A stretch of 42,329 nucleotides of DNA, from the NCBI RefSeq assembly GCF_016234775.1, contig NZ_JACRAH010000024.1:1-42329 (forward strand), written 5' to 3'. Position numbers and translations under genes: made by a program. Position 1 is the first letter of the stretch, and each line of letters begins with the position of its first letter. The notes under the pieces are model-generated. The model ran no database searches. It worked only from the letters and a program-made list of their open reading frames with translations, and was not told where the DNA came from. Positions 21,228 through 29,307 of this stretch are shown here, in pieces. This stretch comes from Aquabacterium sp. Lineage in GTDB: Bacteria > Pseudomonadota > Gammaproteobacteria > Burkholderiales > Burkholderiaceae_C.

Positions 21228-22196
21228 ATGCGTTCTCTCCCCAATACCCTGAGCGCCATTGGCGCCGCTGCACTGAGTCTTGCCGCCTCCGTCGCCCATG
21301 CAGACGCCGTCTTCAGTTGGGGGCTGAGCGCAGAAGAAATGGCCTCGCAGACCTACAACTACGCCAGCGCACCCTCACCGTACGACACATTCACCACAGG
21401 TGGCGTTCAAACGGTGACATCAGGGCAGGTCGCAGCATCGGTCAATGCCTGGGCCGATCCTACAACCGGCATGTTCAAGTCCGTCACGTCGGTGCAGACG
21501 CAGGGAGATACGCCCATCAACATCGCCGAATCCTATGCCCGGATGGACATCTACGACACGATCCGCCTGACCGGGCCCGCGGCAACTGCCCGCCTGACCA
21601 TCACACTGGACTACGACACCACCTTCGCCGGCCTGGGCATGACACCCTTTCAGCGCTACCAGCAGATCAGTCATTTCATGCAGGCTGACTCCTCGCGCTA
21701 CGTCTCTGCCGAGTACGTGACCGCCAACCCTGATTTCGACCCCAACGCCACCTGCGTGGACTATGGCTCCGACGGCATCAGCTGCCCACTGGAAGCCATG
21801 CCCACCCTGACCAATAGGCAGAGCGCCGGCAAGGATCTGTTCCGTGAATGGGCGCTAGGCGGCCCCAATGGCGTCTACAGCAACGGCGATGCTGAAAACG
21901 GTCGCTACACCGGCCAGACCGTGCTGACCTTCGAGGCGCCCACCAACACGGACATCGTGCTGAACTTCCAGCTCTACAACGGTTCGCGCTGCTTTCATCT
22001 GGCCAACTGCACGCTGAGCACAGATGCCAGCCACTCAGACTATCTGGGCATCCAGGTTGAAGACGGCGTCGCATTCACCTCGATCAATGGCTATCAATAC
22101 CTGGGCGCCCCCTCTGCCGTACCTGAGCCCTCATCCCTGCTGATGCTGAGCATGGGTGGCCTGGTGATGCTGGCCCTGCAGCGTCGCCGCCGCTGA
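21228..22196 (+). CDS. Secreted PEP-CTERM sorting-domain protein
   Basis: The 322-residue exported protein begins with a signal peptide (hydrophobic 8-22, likely cleavage after VAHA). It ends in a PEP-CTERM sorting signal: VPEPSSLLMLSMGG, a hydrophobic helix, and LQRRRR. Such proteins are processed by an exosortase and are usually tied to exopolysaccharide or biofilm matrix. The middle is rich in Thr, Ser, Tyr and Asn, with possible disulphide pairs (CVDYGSDGISC and CFHLANC). No known catalytic domain is visible. The exosortase is not in the window. The gene is divergent from xseB and has a good ribosome binding site. Confidence 0.85.
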   Translation: MRSLPNTLSAIGAAALSLAASVAHADAVFSWGLSAEEMASQTYNYASAPSPYDTFTTGGVQTVTSGQVAASVNAWADPTTGMFKSVTSVQTQGDTPINIAESYARMDIYDTIRLTGPAATARLTITLDYDTTFAGLGMTPFQRYQQISHFMQADSSRYVSAEYVTANPDFDPNATCVDYGSDGISCPLEAMPTLTNRQSAGKDLFREWALGGPNGVYSNGDAENGRYTGQTVLTFEAPTNTDIVLNFQLYNGSRCFHLANCTLSTDASHSDYLGIQVEDGVAFTSINGYQYLGAPSAVPEPSSLLMLSMGGLVMLALQRRRR

Positions 22197-22250
22197 TCCC
22201 CCCGGACTGGGTGGCCGCGCCGACCATTTGACCTGACGCAGTACCCGGTA

Positions 22251-22280
22251 TTGGCCCTCACTCCCCCCTGAGGGTACAAT
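22251..22280 (+). promoter_or_regulatory. Probable sigma-70 promoter of the Rieske oxygenase gene
   Basis: TTGGCC (22251-22256) and TACAAT (22275-22280) are separated by 18 bases, placing the start of transcription near 22287. The resulting leader would be about 205 bases, long for a simple gene, and is full of potential stem-loops. Confidence 0.45.
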
Positions 22281-22286
22281 TTCGGG

Positions 22287-22393
22287 CTTTCCCGAACCCT
22301 TTCGCCCGCTGGCTCAAGCCCACCACCGACAGGTTTTCAACCTTGTCGGTCAGGGTTTGGCTTGCCGATTGGCGCGCAGCAGGGCTCGGGAAG
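22287..22393 (+). ncRNA. Candidate rod-shaped structured RNA or leader element
   Basis: Bases 22288-22300 pair with 22381-22393 over 12 pairs with one A-C mismatch (TTCCCGA and CCCT against AGGG and TCGGGAA). Inside, CGCC (22303-22306) pairs with GGCG (22371-22374), CAAGCCC (22315-22321) with GGGTTTG (22353-22359) and ACCGACA (22325-22331) with TGTCGGT (22344-22350). GGTT and AACC close the tip. An open internal loop lies between the second and third stems. The pairing was done by eye. It could be a regulatory leader of the Rieske gene or a separate small RNA. It lacks the conserved tip of SRP RNA and is shorter than usual 6S RNA. Confidence 0.35.
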
Positions 22394-22401
22394 TGTCAGG
22401 C

Positions 22402-22458
22402 CCCTGGCAAAAGCCAGGGATTGTTCAAAACCCTTGGTGCCTGTTTCAAGCCCAAGGG
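22402..22458 (+). promoter_or_regulatory. Two further leader hairpins before the Rieske gene
   Basis: CCCTGGC-AAAA-GCCAGGG (22402-22419) is a perfect 7-bp hairpin. CCCTTGG (22431-22437) pairs with CCAAGGG (22452-22458). Neither is followed by a proper T run, so they are not ordinary terminators. They end about 35 bases before the start codon. Confidence 0.4.
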
Positions 22459-22492
22459 GGGTTGACATTGGTTTTTGGAGATCCTGGGGATC

Positions 22493-23620
22493 ATGTCCGA
22501 CCTGAGTACCGCACTCAACGCCCTCAGCCGCAGTCACACGCAACTGCCCGTGTCCGTCTACTTCGACGAGTCGCTATACCAACAGGAGCTTGAGCGCATC
22601 TTCCAGTCCGGTCCTCGCTACCTGGGTCACGCCCTGAGCGTGCCCGAGGTGGGCGATTACTACGCACTGCCCCAGGAACTCGAAGGCCGCGCCCTCGTGC
22701 GCTCGCCCGATGGCATCCAGCTGATCTCGAACGTGTGCCGCCACCGTCAGGCGGTCATGCTCAAGGGCCGTGGCAACAGCCGCAACAACATCGTCTGCCC
22801 GCTGCACCGCTGGACCTACAGCCACCAGGGCGAGTTGATCGGCGCGCCGCATTTCGACCACGACCCCTGCCTGAACCTCAACAACTACAAGGTTCGCAAC
22901 TGGAACGGCCTGCTGTTCGAAGACAACGGCCGCGACATCGCCGCTGATCTGGCTGGCATCGACGCGCGCTTCAAGCCCGGTGGCGACCTCGATTTCAGCG
23001 GCTACGTGCTCGACAAGGTCGAACTGCACGAGTGCAACTACAACTGGAAGACCTTCATCGAGGTCTATCTGGAGGACTATCACGTCGGCCCCTTCCACCC
23101 TGGTCTGGGCAACTTCGTGACATGCGACGACCTGCGTTGGGACATGGCCCAGGAGTACTCGGTGCAGACCGTGGGCGTGGCCAAGTCCTTCGACAAGCCT
23201 GGCTCGGACGTTTACAAGAAGTGGCGCGAAGTGCTGCTGAACTACCGTGGTGGCGAAAAGCCCAACCAGGGCGCCGTGTGGCTGACCTACTACCCGACCA
23301 TGATGGTCGAGTGGTACCCGCACGTGCTGGTGGTGTCCAACATGTACCCGCAAGGCCCGCAGAAGACGCTCAACGTGGTGGAGTTCTACTACCCCGAAGA
23401 GATCGCCGCCTTCGAGCGCGAATTCGTGGAGGCACAGCAAGCCGCCTACATGGAAACCTGCATCGAGGACGACGAGATCGGCGAGCGCATGGATGCCGGC
23501 CGCAAGGCTTTGCTGGCGCGTGGCGACAATGAAGTCGGGCCTTATCAGAGCCCGATGGAAGACGGCATGCAGCACTTCCACGAGTGGTATAGAAGGCAGA
23601 TCTCCCCCCCTACGCGCTGA
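22493..23620 (+). CDS. Rieske-type aromatic-ring-hydroxylating oxygenase alpha subunit
   Basis: The 375-residue protein is a Rieske non-haem iron oxygenase. The 2Fe-2S ligands are Cys82 and His84 (CRH) with Cys102 and His105 (CPLH). The mononuclear iron site includes His197 and His202 in HVGPFH, with an acidic third ligand expected in the C-terminal half. The ATG at 22493 follows GGGGA; a TTG 18 bases earlier is less likely. No beta subunit, ferredoxin or reductase gene lies next to it, so it resembles the stand-alone choline/carnitine-type or demethylating oxygenases. The substrate is unknown. Its last codons (SPPTR, stop) are written by the start of a repeat element. Confidence 0.87.
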   Translation: MSDLSTALNALSRSHTQLPVSVYFDESLYQQELERIFQSGPRYLGHALSVPEVGDYYALPQELEGRALVRSPDGIQLISNVCRHRQAVMLKGRGNSRNNIVCPLHRWTYSHQGELIGAPHFDHDPCLNLNNYKVRNWNGLLFEDNGRDIAADLAGIDARFKPGGDLDFSGYVLDKVELHECNYNWKTFIEVYLEDYHVGPFHPGLGNFVTCDDLRWDMAQEYSVQTVGVAKSFDKPGSDVYKKWREVLLNYRGGEKPNQGAVWLTYYPTMMVEWYPHVLVVSNMYPQGPQKTLNVVEFYYPEEIAAFEREFVEAQQAAYMETCIEDDEIGERMDAGRKALLARGDNEVGPYQSPMEDGMQHFHEWYRRQISPPTR

Positions 23621-23711
23621 CGCGAGGGAAGAACCTCACCCCCTACGCGCTTTGCGCGCCCCCTCAAGGGGGCAACCACCAGTGGACCGGCCAAGCCGGC
23701 TCCTCGGTGGT
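23606..23711 (+). repeat. REP-like palindromic element after the Rieske gene
   Basis: CCCCCTACGCGCT occurs at 23606-23618, overlapping the Rieske stop codon, and again at 23639-23651. The second copy leads into the hairpin GCCCCC-TCAA-GGGGGC (23658-23673). A longer hairpin follows, with ACCACC pairing with GGTGGT and CCGGC-CAA-GCCGG at its tip (23675-23711). This make-up is typical of dispersed extragenic palindromes in Burkholderiales. It may also weaken transcription into the next gene. Confidence 0.6.
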
Positions 23712-23746
23712 CGCTGGGTCAGGCAAGGCTCCAGCGTTTTATACCG

Positions 23747-24658
23747 ATGTCCATGTCTTCCAAGCCCGGCATCTCGCCCTATGCCCAGATGGTACTGGCG
23801 ACCTTGCTGTTCGCCTGCATGGGCGTGTGCGTGAAGCTGGCTTCGGCGCATTTCGGCACGGCCGCGGTGGTCAGTGCGCGCGGCCTGGTGGGGGCTGTCA
23901 TGATGGCGGCCATCGCATGGGGCTCAGACTCCAGCCTGCAGACCAAGGTGCCGATGCTGCACCTCAAGCGAGGCTTTGCCGGTGTGTTTGCGCTGTCGCT
24001 GTGGTTCTACTGCATCGGCACCTTGCCACTGGCCACGGCGGTCACGCTCAACTACATGTCGTCGGTGTGGATGGCGGCCTATCTGCTGATCCGCGCCGGC
24101 CTGCTGGGTGGAGCCAGAGTCGACCGGCGCCTCATCATCGCCATCCTCGTGGGCTTCGTGGGCGTGGGCCTGGTGTTGCACCCCACGCTGGCGCGCGATC
24201 AGATTGTCGCGGGCCTGCTGGGCATCTTCTCGGGCATGCTGGCGGCCATGGCCTATGTACAGGTCACGGCCTTGGGCCGCGCAGGCGAACCGGAAGTGCG
24301 CGTGGTGTTCTATTTCTCGTTGACAGGCACCGTACTGGGCGCCCTGATCTGGCTGATCCCGGGCCAGGCCAACCACACGCCGATGGTGAGCATCCCGCTT
24401 GAAGCCTGGGCCGCGCTCATCGGGGTTGGCGTGTTTGCCACCATCGCCCAATTGTTGATGACCCGCGCCTATGCGCAAGGCCGCATGCTGGTCAACGCCA
24501 GCCTGCAGTACCTCGGCATCGTGCACGCCAGCGTGTTCGGCATGCTGCTCTTCGGTGAAAAGCTCAGCGTGGACGGCGTGATCGGCATGGCGCTGATTGT
24601 CGGGGCCGGCATCGTATCGACTCAATTCAAGCCGAACGCGCCGACCACGAACAAGTAG
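23747..24658 (+). CDS. EamA/DMT-superfamily membrane transporter
   Basis: The 303-residue inner-membrane protein has about ten hydrophobic spans arranged as two EamA repeats. The first includes YAQMVLATLLFACMGVCVKL and LPLATAVTLNYMSSVWMAAYLL, the second includes IGVGVFATIAQLLMTRAYAQG and LFGEKLSVDGVIGMALI. Family members export amino acids, nucleosides or other small metabolites. The substrate cannot be read here. It follows the Rieske gene on the same strand, but a REP-like element separates them, so co-transcription is uncertain. An ATG at 23753 is an equally possible start. It is convergent with the glycosyltransferase gene, 9 bases away. Confidence 0.85.
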   Translation: MSMSSKPGISPYAQMVLATLLFACMGVCVKLASAHFGTAAVVSARGLVGAVMMAAIAWGSDSSLQTKVPMLHLKRGFAGVFALSLWFYCIGTLPLATAVTLNYMSSVWMAAYLLIRAGLLGGARVDRRLIIAILVGFVGVGLVLHPTLARDQIVAGLLGIFSGMLAAMAYVQVTALGRAGEPEVRVVFYFSLTGTVLGALIWLIPGQANHTPMVSIPLEAWAALIGVGVFATIAQLLMTRAYAQGRMLVNASLQYLGIVHASVFGMLLFGEKLSVDGVIGMALIVGAGIVSTQFKPNAPTTNK

Positions 24659-24667
24659 CGATACCCA

Positions 24668-25909
24668 TCAACGCCGCATGTTCCACCCGACCACTTTGTC
24701 GGTCACATCCACCAAGGGTTGCGCGTAAGGCCCCAGGAAATCAAACCGGTACAAGAGCCCATGGGGGTATCGGCCCGTCGGGTAGGTCGGCGCCTGCTTG
24801 CGCAAGGCCTTGCCTTCCAGCAAGCGCTGAAACAGCCCTTGCCATTCCTGACAAATCCGGTCGTAACTGAAGTTGTCGCTGACCCACTGGCGGCCCGTGG
24901 CCCCAATGCGCCTTGCTGAATCAGGGTTGTTCAGCAAGGCGGCCACACTGCGCACATATGACCGACCACCTGACGCAAAAACCCCCGATTGCGCCGGATT
25001 GACCGTATCGCAATAACCCCAACGATGAGGCACAACCAGCGCCAATCCAGCCGAGGACATTTCCAGCGCTGACAGGCAGGATGTTTCCGTGAAACCCGTT
25101 GGATTGGGCAAACCCACCAAAGCCTGGTTCATCACATCGGCTTTTTGAACACCCAATTTACCGTGGAAGCAAACCCCGGCATCCTCGATATTGTGACCCA
25201 GGTGATGGCGCACCTTTTCAATATAGCCGACACCACCTGATCCCGCACCATACAAATCTACCGAGCCGATGACATCCAGCTGCGCATCGGGCACAGCCTC
25301 CTTGATGGCCGGCCACATTTTTGCCAGACTCAAGAAACCCTTGGATGGAACCAGCGCACCCATATAGACGGCGCGACACCCCCTGCGCTCACCATCAGTT
25401 GATTCGGCCTCATAAACCGGGTTGTCAATCCAGGTACTCTTGGCATAACAGGCCGACAGACGCGTCAGCAGCATTTGCTCGCGCCCGACGTTCACCACAG
25501 CCACCACGCGCCGCTCCCTGCCAAGCCACTTCAACATGGGGCCACGCAAATGGTTGTGGGCCCAGGCAATGACACGCACATTCGAAGGCAGCACCTTCAT
25601 CAACTGGACCAGTTGATCGCCTGGGCGTGCCACGATGAAGTCAAAGTCACCCGCCACGGACTTCAGTGTCTCGGCCAGCGAAGCGCCTTGTGGCACCACG
25701 ATATCCCTGAGCGATTTCGATAGCGTATTGGAAGCATGTCGATGCAAGACGGCCACCTGGCCTATGCCTCGCTTGCCCAACTCGTGAGAGACGGACCCGA
25801 ACAGAAAATCGGTCCCCCCCACGCCCACATTTCCTTTTTCAGGATGTTCGAGATTCACATCATTCAAATCACTGTCATCCCAGATGAACAATACTTTAGG
25901 CAAAGCCAT
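24668..25909 (-). CDS. Glycosyltransferase, GT4-like fold
   Basis: The 413-residue protein has two Rossmann-type halves. The C-terminal half shows YMGALVPSKGFLSLAKMW, IGSVDLYGAGSGG, CFHGKLG and the acidic motif TETSCLSALEMSSAGLALVV, which in GT4 enzymes binds the nucleotide sugar. The N-terminal part has GGTDFLFGSVSHEL and WAHNHLRG. It probably adds a sugar to a surface glycan or natural product; donor and acceptor are unknown. The ATG at 25909 with AAGGGG upstream is preferred over the GTG at 25915. Its base composition is lower in GC than its neighbours and the upstream gap is AT-rich, which suggests acquisition by transfer. Confidence 0.8.
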   Translation of the reverse strand: MALPKVLFIWDDSDLNDVNLEHPEKGNVGVGGTDFLFGSVSHELGKRGIGQVAVLHRHASNTLSKSLRDIVVPQGASLAETLKSVAGDFDFIVARPGDQLVQLMKVLPSNVRVIAWAHNHLRGPMLKWLGRERRVVAVVNVGREQMLLTRLSACYAKSTWIDNPVYEAESTDGERRGCRAVYMGALVPSKGFLSLAKMWPAIKEAVPDAQLDVIGSVDLYGAGSGGVGYIEKVRHHLGHNIEDAGVCFHGKLGVQKADVMNQALVGLPNPTGFTETSCLSALEMSSAGLALVVPHRWGYCDTVNPAQSGVFASGGRSYVRSVAALLNNPDSARRIGATGRQWVSDNFSYDRICQEWQGLFQRLLEGKALRKQAPTYPTGRYPHGLLYRFDFLGPYAQPLVDVTDKVVGWNMRR

Positions 25910-26332
25910 AACCACCCCTTTTTAATATTAATAATCAACACACGAACAAAACAACCACATCGCACGGGCGCACACCCCCACACGCCGCAAAGAAAACAAG
26001 CAGCGAACAGCGGAACACATGCGCGAAAACATTCACACACGCGCAAGAAAGCACACCAGGTATCAAATAGCCCTGGTATCGAAATGCCAATAGCGAAGCG
26101 CACCGAGGATCAGCAGATCTCTCGGCGCAAGCCCATCAGCAGGAATTTGGTGTACTGAATGCGGTAAACCGCCAAGTTTGCACATCCATACCGGATGCGG
26201 GGCCGCGCAAGTGGCCCATGAAGCGACACATTGATCGCATGATTCCCCCTGTTAACTGACTTTATTTATGCCTTTATTTTAAGCACATTCAGCGCGCCGA
26301 GGGAAGCACGTTTGTCCTGATCGGGTATGGAC
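25910..26332. other. AT-rich gap with clustered small hairpins, no supported gene
   Basis: The gap of 423 bases begins with TTTTTAATATTAATAATC and holds a long A/C-biased stretch. Three adjacent hairpins follow: GCGGT/ACCGC (26161-26172), CATCC/GGATG (26183-26197) and GGGCC/GGCCC (26200-26217). A T-rich stretch lies near 26260-26280. The open frames are short and lack recognisable domains. It may be the scar of an insertion or a lost gene beside the glycosyltransferase. Confidence 0.4.
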
Positions 26333-27109
26333 TCAATGATCGTGGATGCCGTGCACGATCGAGCCGATCATCACCAGGCCGGCTGCCAACCAGAAGATCT
26401 GCAGCACCGTATCGCGACCATTGAGGCGCTTTTGCAATTGCGGGATCAGATCGGCCACCGCCACATACACGAAGCTGCTGGCAGCCACCACCATCATGTA
26501 GGGCAGGTATTCCTTGAACGGCCCGATCAGGAAGTAGCCCAGTACACCCCCAACCACGGCCGCCATGCCCGAGATCATGTTGTAGACCAGGGCACGGATG
26601 CGCGAGAAGCCGGCATTGATCAACACGATGTAGTCGCCCACTTCTTGCGGGATCTCGTGCGCGATGATGGCCAGTGCGGTCACGAAGCCCAGATGTGGAT
26701 CGGCCAGGAACGCCGCGGCAATCAGCACACCATCGCAGAAATTGTGGATGGAATCACCCACCAGCACACTCCAGCCGCCACGCCCTGCCTGCTCTCGATC
26801 GAAGTGATGGTGGTGGTGGTGCCCATCGTGCTCGTGGTGATGCCCGTGACGGTACAGCTCGGCTTTCTCCAGCAGAAAGAAAAACAGCAGGCCACCCAGC
26901 AAGGTGAGAAACAGACCTTGAGGATCCTTGCCCGACTCGAAGGCCTCCGGCAACACATGCAGCAGCGCCGTGCCCAGCAGCACGCCGGTGGACAGGCTCA
27001 CCAGATGGCGAACGATCAAGCCCAGCAAAGGTGCCGAGACGGCCGCAGCCAACAGCACCGAAATCAGACCACCGACAAAGGTCGCGGTCACGATGTAAGT
27101 CAAAGTCAT
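26333..27109 (-). CDS. ZIP-family metal transporter
   Basis: The 258-residue inner-membrane protein has about eight spans. A histidine-rich loop (HGHHHEHDGHHHHHH, about residues 88-102) is expected to capture zinc. The metal-path motifs HNFCDG in the fourth span and HEIPQEVGD in the fifth are intact, as in the GufA-like/ZupT branch. It would import zinc or a related divalent metal. The gene is divergent from ppx with an 80-base shared promoter region. No Zur-like palindrome was recognised. Confidence 0.9.
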   Translation of the reverse strand: MTLTYIVTATFVGGLISVLLAAAVSAPLLGLIVRHLVSLSTGVLLGTALLHVLPEAFESGKDPQGLFLTLLGGLLFFFLLEKAELYRHGHHHEHDGHHHHHHFDREQAGRGGWSVLVGDSIHNFCDGVLIAAAFLADPHLGFVTALAIIAHEIPQEVGDYIVLINAGFSRIRALVYNMISGMAAVVGGVLGYFLIGPFKEYLPYMMVVAASSFVYVAVADLIPQLQKRLNGRDTVLQIFWLAAGLVMIGSIVHGIHDH

Positions 27110-27188
27110 GCGCTGATCTTAGCAATCATGTCAACTACAGCCCTCCGCAAGGACAGATTCGTCACGCAAAGCGGGGAGAATAAGCCCC

Positions 27189-28751
27189 ATGGAAAAGCTC
27201 ATTGCCAAGACAACAAGCAAGACCCAGACCCCTGGTCTGGACAACAGCCGCTTCCCTCACCTGCTGGCCGCCATCGACATGGGCTCCAACAGCTTCCGGC
27301 TTGAAATCGCCGAGCTGGTCAAGGGCCGCTACAAGCGGGTGGACTATCTCAAGGAAACGGTGCGGCTGGGCGCAGGCCTGGATGCGCGCGGCTTGCTCAC
27401 CGAAGAGGCTACACAGCGTGGTCTGGCGTGCCTGGCGCAGTTTGCCATCAAGCTCAAGGGCTTTGCGCCCTGGCAGGTTCGCGCCGTGGCCACCCAGACC
27501 CTGCGCGAAGCCCGCAACCGCGACGCCTTCCTGCAACGTGCCGACCGCGTGCTGGGCCACCCGATCGAGGTCATCTCCGGCCGGGAAGAAGCCCGACTGA
27601 TCTATCAAGGCGTATCCCGCCTGCAACCCAGCGAGTTGCCACGCCTGGTGATCGACATTGGTGGCCGCTCCACCGAGATGATCCTGGGGCACGGCCGCAC
27701 GCCGCAAAAAGCCGAATCGTTTGGCGTGGGCAGCGTGAGCCTGTCCATGCAGCACTTCCCGCAGGGGCGCTACACGGCAGAGAACTTCCGTGCAGCCCAG
27801 ATCGCCGCAGGGGCCGAGCTGGAAGAGGCTTTGACGCTGTTTGGCCGTCACCTGTGGCAGGAGGCCCTGGGCTCGTCCGGCACGGTGGGTGCGGTGTCGC
27901 AGATCCTGGCCGCCAACGGCATCACCGATGGCTGCATCACACCCGAATCTCTGCGCTGGTGCATCGAGCAATGCATTGCAGCCGGCTCAACTGAAAACCT
28001 CAACCTGCCCGGCCTCAAGCCCGAACGCAAGGCGGTGCTGGGCGGCGGCCTGTCTATCCTCTACACGCTGTCGCAGCATTTCGATATCGAGGCCTTGCGC
28101 CCCGCCAAGGGCGCCCTGCGCCAGGGCGTGATCTTCGATCTGGAAGAGCGCCTGGAAGCCGCACGCAACCACCGCTTGCCCGACCCACGCGACACCTCGG
28201 TTCGAGAGCTGCAACAACGCTTCCGTGTGGATGCCGCCCATGCCGAGCGCGTGCGTGTTCGCGCTTTGGCACTGTGGCAAACACTGGGGGAACCTGCTGC
28301 CAGCGCCGATGGCGAAGACGCCCGCGAACTCGGCTGGGCCAGCGCCTTGCATGAAATCGGCATGATGGTGTCTCACCACGATCACCACCGTCACAGCTCC
28401 TACCTGCTGGGACATGTGGATGCCTCAGGCTTCTCGCAGTCGCAATTGCGCAGGTTGGCGGCACTGGCGCTGGGTCAACGCGGGGAGCTGATCAAGCTGG
28501 CTGAACACCTGCACGACACGGCCTTCATGTCTCAGGTGCTGTGCCTTCGCCTGGCTACCATCCTGCATCACGCCCGCATCGACCTGCCCGAGAAGGTGGC
28601 CACCCTGCAACGCGTACGCGGTGGCCGAGCCAGGCTGCACCTCAATCGCCGATGGGCCATTCAACACCCGCGCACGATTCACCTGCTGGATGAAGAAACC
28701 CGCCGTTGGGCGGGTCAGGGAGACAGGCAGTTGGACATCGTGCTCGCCTGA
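27189..28751 (+). CDS. ppx: Exopolyphosphatase (Ppx/GppA family)
   Basis: Ppx removes terminal phosphates from polyphosphate; relatives hydrolyse pppGpp. The 520-residue length is that of the long, Ppx-type members. The ASKHA-fold motifs are AAIDMGSNSFRLEIAELV (about 28-45), VISGREEARLIYQGV and VIDIGGRSTEMILG, the latter two forming the phosphate-binding site. An HD-like C-terminal domain follows, with HEIGMMVSHHDHHRHS. It stands alone, divergent from the ZIP gene and convergent with the lipoprotein gene. No ppk gene is adjacent. Confidence 0.92.
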   Translation: MEKLIAKTTSKTQTPGLDNSRFPHLLAAIDMGSNSFRLEIAELVKGRYKRVDYLKETVRLGAGLDARGLLTEEATQRGLACLAQFAIKLKGFAPWQVRAVATQTLREARNRDAFLQRADRVLGHPIEVISGREEARLIYQGVSRLQPSELPRLVIDIGGRSTEMILGHGRTPQKAESFGVGSVSLSMQHFPQGRYTAENFRAAQIAAGAELEEALTLFGRHLWQEALGSSGTVGAVSQILAANGITDGCITPESLRWCIEQCIAAGSTENLNLPGLKPERKAVLGGGLSILYTLSQHFDIEALRPAKGALRQGVIFDLEERLEAARNHRLPDPRDTSVRELQQRFRVDAAHAERVRVRALALWQTLGEPAASADGEDARELGWASALHEIGMMVSHHDHHRHSSYLLGHVDASGFSQSQLRRLAALALGQRGELIKLAEHLHDTAFMSQVLCLRLATILHHARIDLPEKVATLQRVRGGRARLHLNRRWAIQHPRTIHLLDEETRRWAGQGDRQLDIVLA

Positions 28752-28787
28752 TCTGGCCAGGCAACTGACCGCGAGAGGCGCGCGGCC

Positions 28788-29288
28788 TTACTTGAGGCCC
28801 AAGGCCTTCTTGTAGGTGCGGGCCCACATCGGGTGCCCGGCTTCGGCCTTGCTCAAGGCAAAAGACGGATCAGCGGCCTTGGCGGCCTTGAAGGCGGCCA
28901 TGCAGGGCGTGTCGCGCTTGCTGGTGCAATAAATGAAGGCCAGATGCTTGTTGGCATTGGCCACATCGGCGGGCGCAGTCAAGCCGCCTTGCAGGGCGGT
29001 TTTCAGCTGCGTCTCAGCCATCTTGTATTGGCCAGCTTGATAGGCCTTCAGGCCATCAACCAGCGCCATATCAGCCGCAGACGGGTTCTTGACCACAGGC
29101 TCTGGCGCAACCGGCGCCGGCGCAGAAGCGACCACAGCAGGCGCAGCGGGCGCGGCCGCAGGCTTGGGCTGCTCATAGCCCTTCGTAGCAGAACAGGCCG
29201 ACAGGACGCCGGCCACCGCAACCAGAGCAACCGGCATGGTGACCGTGCTCCACTCCCAACCCTTGCGGGCAACGCTTTCAGACTTCAT
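28788..29288 (-). CDS. Small TPR-like lipoprotein
   Basis: The 166-residue protein has a lipoprotein signal peptide with the lipobox LSAC at about residues 29-32. An Ala/Pro/Val linker (about 40-70) follows, then a helical repeat region (LKAYQAGQYKMAETQLKTAL and ANKHLAFIYC) typical of a tetratricopeptide pair. It lies 19 bases after the Ser/Thr kinase gene, so it is probably in the same transcript and may work with it at the envelope. It resembles the TssQ-type lipoproteins associated with type VI secretion, but no other such gene is here, so that label is tentative. Confidence 0.7.
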   Translation of the reverse strand: MKSESVARKGWEWSTVTMPVALVAVAGVLSACSATKGYEQPKPAAAPAAPAVVASAPAPVAPEPVVKNPSAADMALVDGLKAYQAGQYKMAETQLKTALQGGLTAPADVANANKHLAFIYCTSKRDTPCMAAFKAAKAADPSFALSKAEAGHPMWARTYKKALGLK

Positions 29289-29307
29289 GACTCAGCGATC
29301 TTGATTT

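Noticed and set aside
22287..22393. Rod-like leader as 6S RNA or SRP RNA
   Set aside because: It is shorter than usual 6S RNA and lacks the conserved GGAAG/AGCA tip of SRP RNA. It is kept only as an unassigned structured RNA.
22475..22492. TTG start for the Rieske oxygenase gene
   Set aside because: The ATG 18 bases downstream has a purine-rich ribosome binding site and gives a typical N-terminus.
25864..26103. Cysteine-rich 79-codon frame (minus) upstream of the glycosyltransferase
   Set aside because: It overlaps the start of the glycosyltransferase gene on the same strand, lacks a good ribosome binding site and shows no recognisable motif. The cysteines come from GCA/ACA-rich DNA.
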